Shown one piece after another: positions 41,173 to 42,296 of a stretch of DNA of 42,296 nucleotides. The notes under the pieces are model-generated. The model ran no database searches. It saw only the letters and a program-made list of their open reading frames with translations, and was not told the DNA's origin. A program made the position numbers and the translations under genes. Every line of letters begins with the position of its first letter. Position 1 is the first letter of the stretch. This DNA comes from Victivallales bacterium (GTDB taxonomy: Bacteria; Verrucomicrobiota; Lentisphaeria; Oligosphaerales; Oligosphaeraceae). The stretch spans positions 1 to 42,296 of the forward strand of contig JAFXUD010000018.1 in assembly GCA_017535315.1 (NCBI GenBank), written 5' to 3'.

Positions 41173-42270
41173 TGGTTTCTTGTTGTCAAGAAGTTGTTTC
41201 AGCAGGTTGTATGCTTCTGCGACCTGCTTATCGAAAAGGGCCTGAAGCATTTCCATGGCCTTGTCCTTTTCGTTGTTGCCGAGGAGTTTTTTTGCCTCGG
41301 AATGCTGTTCAAGATATTCACTCCAGAAACGCTGCTCCATCTGCTGGAACTGAGCCAAGGCGTTTTCATCATCGGAAAGATTGCGCTTGATTTCATACGA
41401 GCGTTTTCCGAAATTGCCGCTTTCCAGGACCTCTGGAATCCTGTTGATTCCAATTGGAACAGGTATGGCTATGGTGTAGCGTGGCGGTCCAGGGCAAATG
41501 CGGATGGTGCCCAGAAGACCAGGATAATCGCTGTCTGGGATGTAGTCTGCCGCGCAGACGGTACTGTTTCTAAAAGGGCAGATTCCAGGGTATTTTTCAT
41601 CGTCTCTGAAGCGTGAGAGGGCCATGGTGTCCTCCATGGTGATTTTGCCTTTTTCCTGAAGGGACCTGGCCAGTGCATCCTGGGTAATCAACATTCGCGT
41701 CGCAGATTTGATGTTGCTTTCCAGTTTGCCCTTGGAGATGGCAAAGCTCTCGGAGAAGATGTGATGGTTGGTGTGGACGGCAAATCCCTGGGTGACCTTA
41801 CGGTAGGCGATGTGCTTTGGGGAGAGTTCAACGATGACGGCCTCATTCGGATCGCAGAGCATGTAGTTGTCGTGCTTGGGGTTGGTACCGTCCTTGGTGA
41901 AAGCCTCCAGCATCGCCAGCCCCTCCTTCACATTGGCGCAGCTGTGGATGACCCTGTTCATCGTGTTGCCGATGTTGATGATCTCAAGTCCAGGGGGCTC
42001 ATCCGTGGTCATGGGAGTACTCGTATCGACCATCCCCAAGCCCTTTTCATTGAAAAGCATATATGGGCTGAAGGCAAGCACCTTGTACTTGCCCTCAGGG
42101 AACTCGGGCTTCAATAAGGTTACGGGAATCTCCTTGCCATCTCCCCAGTCGCGTGTCTTGTGAAGGACGAATTTACCTGTTTCATTGGAATCAGGGGCAA
42201 GGATCCAGACCGTACACGCCTCCAGAGAAATGGCGGCAGCGGTTGAAAGGGCAATAAGGGATTTCAGCAT
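41161..42270 (-). CDS. Secreted Ntn-type amide hydrolase (C45/choloylglycine-hydrolase-like)
   Basis: The ATG at 42270 gives 369 residues; the frame extends to a TTG that lies within tandem repeats. A signal peptide MLKSLIALSTAAAISLEA precedes Cys19 in ACTVWILAPDSNETGKFVLHKTRDWG. Signal cleavage would therefore expose an N-terminal Cys, as in Ntn hydrolases of the C45/C69/choloylglycine type, with HKTRDW equivalent to the usual GRNFDW-like region. LFNEKGLGMVDTS and CDPNEAVIVE are also family-like. Such enzymes hydrolyse linear amide C-N bonds (acyl-amino acids, bile-salt conjugates, beta-lactam side chains); the substrate here is unknown. A charged helical tail (about 290-369) follows the core. 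The ATG is preceded directly by TTGCTAA repeats rather than a ribosome-binding site. Confidence 0.72.
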   Translation of the reverse strand: MLKSLIALSTAAAISLEACTVWILAPDSNETGKFVLHKTRDWGDGKEIPVTLLKPEFPEGKYKVLAFSPYMLFNEKGLGMVDTSTPMTTDEPPGLEIINIGNTMNRVIHSCANVKEGLAMLEAFTKDGTNPKHDNYMLCDPNEAVIVELSPKHIAYRKVTQGFAVHTNHHIFSESFAISKGKLESNIKSATRMLITQDALARSLQEKGKITMEDTMALSRFRDDEKYPGICPFRNSTVCAADYIPDSDYPGLLGTIRICPGPPRYTIAIPVPIGINRIPEVLESGNFGKRSYEIKRNLSDDENALAQFQQMEQRFWSEYLEQHSEAKKLLGNNEKDKAMEMLQALFDKQVAEAYNLLKQLLDNKKPEGN

Positions 42271-42296
42271 AGCAATTAGCAATTAGCAATTAGCAA
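42271..42296 (-). repeat. 7-bp tandem repeat (TTGCTAA on the minus strand) abutting the start codon
   Basis: On the minus strand TTGCTAATTGCTAATTGCTA and its continuation run into the ATG of the C45-like gene; the array reaches the window edge, so its length is unknown. The same GCAATTAGCAATT sequence occurs near the amidohydrolase gene at 16458-16470. Confidence 0.85.

Overview
The window looks like chromosomal DNA of a carbohydrate-degrading bacterium, most likely of the PVC superphylum (Lentisphaerota/Victivallales or a relative). The reasons are indirect: several very large secreted proteins of poorly characterised glycoside-hydrolase type, sugar-acid metabolic genes of the Gfo/Idh/MocA, mandelate racemase and sugar isomerase families, no SusC/SusD pair as expected in Bacteroidota, moderate GC content, and many intergenic palindromic repeats. 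No rRNA, tRNA, CRISPR array or intact transposase was seen.

Layout. (1) 1-4580, minus strand: two translationally coupled genes for secreted alpha/alpha-toroid (squalene-cyclase-like fold) proteins; the second runs off the window through a QEDTPP hexapeptide repeat. (2) 5194-15600, plus strand: heparinase II/III-like lyase, a membrane protein of unknown function, a secreted CBM9-like plus TIM-barrel hydrolase and a GH106-like hydrolase, separated by copies of a composite palindromic repeat. (3) 15659-18429, minus: amidohydrolase, an oxidoreductase fused to an apparent L7Ae/L30e-like domain, and a degenerate cyclase-family protein, diverging from a GH127 beta-L-arabinofuranosidase gene. (4) 20587-28931, minus: IclR regulator, Fe-S/QueG-like protein, secreted endonuclease/exonuclease/phosphatase-family protein, SDR, mandelate racemase-family dehydratase, TIM-barrel isomerase and a large secreted protein. 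(5) 29157-41138, plus: GH42-like hydrolase, GH39-like hydrolase, MATE exporter, a hairpin array, a lipoprotein/Ig/Na-Pi/PhoU fusion transporter, RfbD-like reductase, sialidase-like protein and MDR oxidoreductase. (6) 41161-42270, minus: secreted Ntn-type (C45/choloylglycine-hydrolase-like) protein.

Working together (inference): secreted enzymes attack complex glycans containing arabinose, rhamnose or other deoxysugars and uronic or sialic acids. Cytoplasmic GH106, GH127, GH39, heparinase-like and sialidase-like proteins, none with a visible signal peptide, finish imported oligosaccharides. SDR, dehydratase, isomerase, amidohydrolase and Gfo/Idh/MocA enzymes then oxidise and dehydrate the monosaccharides, with IclR as the likely local regulator.

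The least ordinary features are: a four-locus family of modular stem-loop repeats whose stems show compensatory base changes; a 156-bp element with terminal inverted repeats and TA flanks that supplies the stop codon of the adjacent gene; a tandem array of hairpins before the phosphate transporter; 7-bp tandem repeats abutting two start codons; and the apparent L7Ae/oxidoreductase fusion coupled to a cyclase homologue lacking two metal ligands.
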